In this document: piece by piece, positions 6,421 to 7,816 of the stretch | Layout of the letters: every line of letters starts with the position of its first letter | Position numbering within the stretch: position 1 is the stretch's first letter | Notes under the pieces: generated by a model | The model's input: the letters and a program-made list of their open reading frames with translations, nothing else | Told to the model about the DNA's origin: nothing | Databases searched by the model: none | Assembly (NCBI GenBank): GCA_964623925.1 | Contig: CAZUVT010000101.1 | Location: forward strand, 1-7,816 | Source: CATJXY01 sp964623925 | GTDB taxonomy: Bacteria; Bacillota_I; Bacilli_A; Erysipelotrichales; Erysipelotrichaceae | DNA length: 7,816 nucleotides | Reading direction: 5' to 3' | Made by a program: the position numbers and the translations under genes

Positions 6421-6424
6421 CTCC
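6421..6424 (-). promoter_or_regulatory. Ribosome site deciding the ATG start at 6412
   Basis: GGAG on the minus strand is spaced eight bases from ATG 6412 and is directly adjacent to, and overlapping, the alternative GTG at 6421. This geometry rules in the ATG. Confidence 0.75.
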
Positions 6425-6437
6425 AATTCATTTGAAT

Positions 6438-6466
6438 ATTATACACGAAATGATTTCAAAGGACAA
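6438..6466 (-). promoter_or_regulatory. Promoter of the membrane protein-rimO operon
   Basis: On the minus strand TTGTCC (6466-6461) and TATAAT (6443-6438) are 17 bases apart. The start of transcription would fall near 6431, leaving a leader of about 20 bases. A 6-bp dyad, TTTGAA (6431-6436) and TTCAAA (6455-6460), flanks the -10 box and could bind a regulator; it is short enough to be chance. Confidence 0.7.
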
Positions 6467-6473
6467 GTTTATC

Positions 6474-6530
6474 AAAGTGGATAAATCAACTTTAAATAAC
6501 TTGATATTAGGCATATGATGAATCCACTTT
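6474..6530 (+). repeat. 9-bp inverted repeat in the ytaF upstream region
   Basis: AAAGTGGAT (6474-6482) is the reverse complement of ATCCACTTT (6522-6530), which runs into seven T (6528-6534). A second CCACTTT copy at 6537-6543 could pair with the same upstream arm. TATCAA (6470-6475) and TTGATA (6501-6506) form a further possible helix that uses part of the same arm. Confidence 0.45.
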
Positions 6531-6531
6531 T

Positions 6532-6561
6532 TTTCTCCACTTTATTATAAAGTAGGAGGGA
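6532..6561 (+). promoter_or_regulatory. Hairpin that pairs the ytaF ribosome site
   Basis: ACTTTA (6539-6544) pairs with TAAAGT (6548-6553) around loop TTA. After one bulged A (6554), CTCC (6535-6538) pairs with GGAG (6555-6558), the core of the AGGAGG ribosome site, and weaker pairs extend to 6532/6561. In the RNA this would hide the ribosome site. The upstream arm AAAGTGG (6474-6480) could compete for the CCACTTT within this stem if it is transcribed. Only a weak promoter, TTTAAA (6491-6496) and TATGAT (6514-6519) with 17 bases between, is visible, and it would give a leader lacking that competing arm. Confidence 0.4.
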
Positions 6562-6566
6562 TCTTC

Positions 6567-7157
6567 ATGTTTCAATTACTTCTAACCGCACTACTCATTT
6601 CTTTTGATGGATTTTTAAGCGGATTCTGCTTCGGGATAAAAAAAATCAGGATTTCATGGAACAAATTACTGGCCATGTCATCCGTTTCTTTTCTTATCTG
6701 TCTGTTCATCATGATTTTTGCAGACTCCTTATTTCTTATATGGGATGAATCAACGATCAATAAGCTTACATTCTCCTTGTTTTTTCTTCTATTCATTGCT
6801 TCTTTTAAAAATGCATTAACCAATACAGAAAAAAAGGATCCCGGTTTGATTTCAATTTTGAATCACCCGGATTCCTCAGACTTGGATCACAATCAGATCA
6901 TCAGCATTTTTGAAGCGCTTTTATTGGGATGCGCTTTATCGCTTGATAACTCTGTTTTGTGTCTGCATTACGCATTAAAAGACTTTTCAATTTTTTGGAC
7001 ACCGCTTTGCTTTTCACTTACCAATCTGTTTCTTGTAAAATTAGGAAATATGCTTGTCATTATTCCGAAGATCGGCTTGATCAAATCAATCAGTCCCTTT
7101 ATTCCAAGCATCTTATTTCTAATCTTCGCTTTGATCAGACTCCCGATCTTTCTGTAA
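6567..7157 (+). CDS. ytaF: YtaF/MntP-like integral membrane protein
   Basis: The 196-residue protein has six predicted membrane helices (about 3-22, 35-57, 66-83, 115-136, 142-166, 174-194) in the two-repeat layout of the MntP/YtaF family. Repeat 1 has ISFDGFLSGFCFGI with Asp14. Repeat 2 has EALLLGCALSLDNSV with Asp127. The loop ILNHPDSSDLDHNQIIS (97-113) is the YtaF-type loop before the second repeat, which favours YtaF over the manganese exporter MntP. YtaF is annotated as a sporulation membrane protein in Bacillus, while MntP exports Mn2+. Which applies here is not shown by the sequence. AGGAGG (6554-6559) lies seven bases before the ATG and can be paired in a leader hairpin. The last 39 bases overlap the convergent aminotransferase gene. 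Confidence 0.75.
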   Translation: MFQLLLTALLISFDGFLSGFCFGIKKIRISWNKLLAMSSVSFLICLFIMIFADSLFLIWDESTINKLTFSLFFLLFIASFKNALTNTEKKDPGLISILNHPDSSDLDHNQIISIFEALLLGCALSLDNSVLCLHYALKDFSIFWTPLCFSLTNLFLVKLGNMLVIIPKIGLIKSISPFIPSILFLIFALIRLPIFL

Positions 7158-7816
7158 GAAATCGGCCATTCTTTTTACTGCTTCTTTTAAAACCGCATCT
7201 TCAGACAAAGCAGTGATCCTAACATACCCTTCTTCATGAAAAAAAATACCCGGTGTCAAAATCACTTTAGCTTCTTCAGCACATCTTCTGCAAAATTGAC
7301 AGCTATCCTCTGTTTGTCCTTTTATCTTAAAAAACAAATAGAATCCGCCATCACTCAAAATAACCTTGGCTCCCATCTTAATTAAGCCCTCATATAAGAT
7401 CGTTCTTTTCCTTTTTATCTTTTCTCTTTGAATTGATAAGGGGATCTCCAAAGCTTTGCATCCGGCTTTCTGAATGAACAGTGGAATCGAAGTCATCCAG
7501 CTTTGATGGACTTTCAGTATTTCATTGACGATCTCTTTCTCCCCCATCAGATATCCCAAGCGATAACCGCACATAGAATAGCTTTTAGAAAAACTTCGAA
7601 TCGTTATTACTCTTTCCTTAATTGCTTCTGATTCATAGAAAGATGTAAAGGGTACAAATGAATAGTCTCTATAGACTTCATCTACGATACACCAGCAGCC
7701 CTCTGTTTGGATAAACGCATTTAATGCCGCTCTGCTTTGCTGATTATAAACTATACCACAGGGGTTATTGGGGTCATTGATCACAATGGCCTTGATTTGA
7801 TATCCTACATAATACA
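7119..7816 (-). CDS. Class I/II PLP-dependent aminotransferase, C-terminal part (cut by window edge)
   Basis: The frame is open to the right edge, so the true N-terminus lies outside; the GTG at 7784 is internal. The 231 visible residues (numbered from the codon at 7814) hold the catalytic half of a fold-type I aminotransferase. DPNNPCG (14-20) is the cofactor-site NPxNPTG motif. VDEVYRDY (44-51) supplies the Asp and Tyr that hold PLP. SFSKSYSMCGYRLGY (74-88) contains the Schiff-base lysine Lys77 and phosphate-binding Arg85. GYVRIT near 197-202 supplies Arg199, which binds the substrate carboxylate. This is an aspartate-aminotransferase-like protein; histidinol-phosphate, alanine or MalY-type activities cannot be separated without the N-terminal half. 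The charged tail after MADFL (about 12 residues) overlaps the end of the convergent ytaF-like gene. Confidence 0.9.
   Translation of the reverse strand, partial: YYVGYQIKAIVINDPNNPCGIVYNQQSRAALNAFIQTEGCWCIVDEVYRDYSFVPFTSFYESEAIKERVITIRSFSKSYSMCGYRLGYLMGEKEIVNEILKVHQSWMTSIPLFIQKAGCKALEIPLSIQREKIKRKRTILYEGLIKMGAKVILSDGGFYLFFKIKGQTEDSCQFCRRCAEEAKVILTPGIFFHEEGYVRITALSEDAVLKEAVKRMADFLQKDRESDQSED

Noticed and set aside
6471..6566. yybP-ykoY manganese riboswitch upstream of the ytaF-like gene
   Set aside because: I considered it because of the MntP relationship, but the leader lacks the conserved G-rich core and paired loops of that class as I know it. Only simple competing helices are visible.

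Overview
This window looks like ordinary chromosome of a low-GC Gram-positive bacterium (Bacillota). The DNA is AT-rich, ribosome sites are strong AGGAGG-type, promoters match TTGACA/TATAAT, and intrinsic terminators are short hairpins with T-runs. The gene content (UppP, PAP2 phosphatase, RimO, YtaF/MntP-like protein, tRNA-Ser with encoded CCA) also fits. The NadD-NadE fusion makes me think of Erysipelotrichia-like Bacillota, but that is an inference from memory and is not proven here. I see no phage genes, transposases, CRISPR or attachment sites.

Layout from left to right. Positions 1-303 hold no intact gene, but the minus strand shows broken protein-like reading segments and there is a 9-bp inverted repeat at 215-239. 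A large plus-strand gene (304-2847) encodes a NadD + nitrilase-type glutaminase + NAD synthetase fusion. After a textbook promoter comes uppP (2996-3817, plus). It faces a PAP2-family phosphatase (3867-4388, minus) across a shared bidirectional terminator. A perfect-consensus promoter drives tRNA-Ser(GGA) at 4453-4540, followed by its own terminator. The strip 4586-4741 holds a second hairpin and a possible small minus-strand transcript. A minus-strand operon follows: a promoter at 6438-6466, a small four-helix membrane protein of unknown function, then rimO (ending at 4742). Divergent from it is a ytaF-like membrane protein gene (6567-7157, plus) whose leader can fold so that its ribosome site is paired. 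Its 3' end overlaps by 39 bp the 3' end of a minus-strand class I aminotransferase that is cut by the right edge.

How the genes work together. The fused enzyme can carry out the last two steps of NAD synthesis (NaMN to NaAD to NAD) on one chain. UppP and the PAP2 protein are both candidates for recycling undecaprenyl diphosphate in cell-wall synthesis, so two unrelated phosphatase families of possibly the same function sit tail to tail. RimO modifies ribosomal protein S12. The unknown membrane protein is translationally linked to rimO. No defence, secretion or secondary-metabolite system is visible. The items most worth a second look are the three-domain NAD enzyme, the ytaF leader, and the small candidate transcript after rimO.
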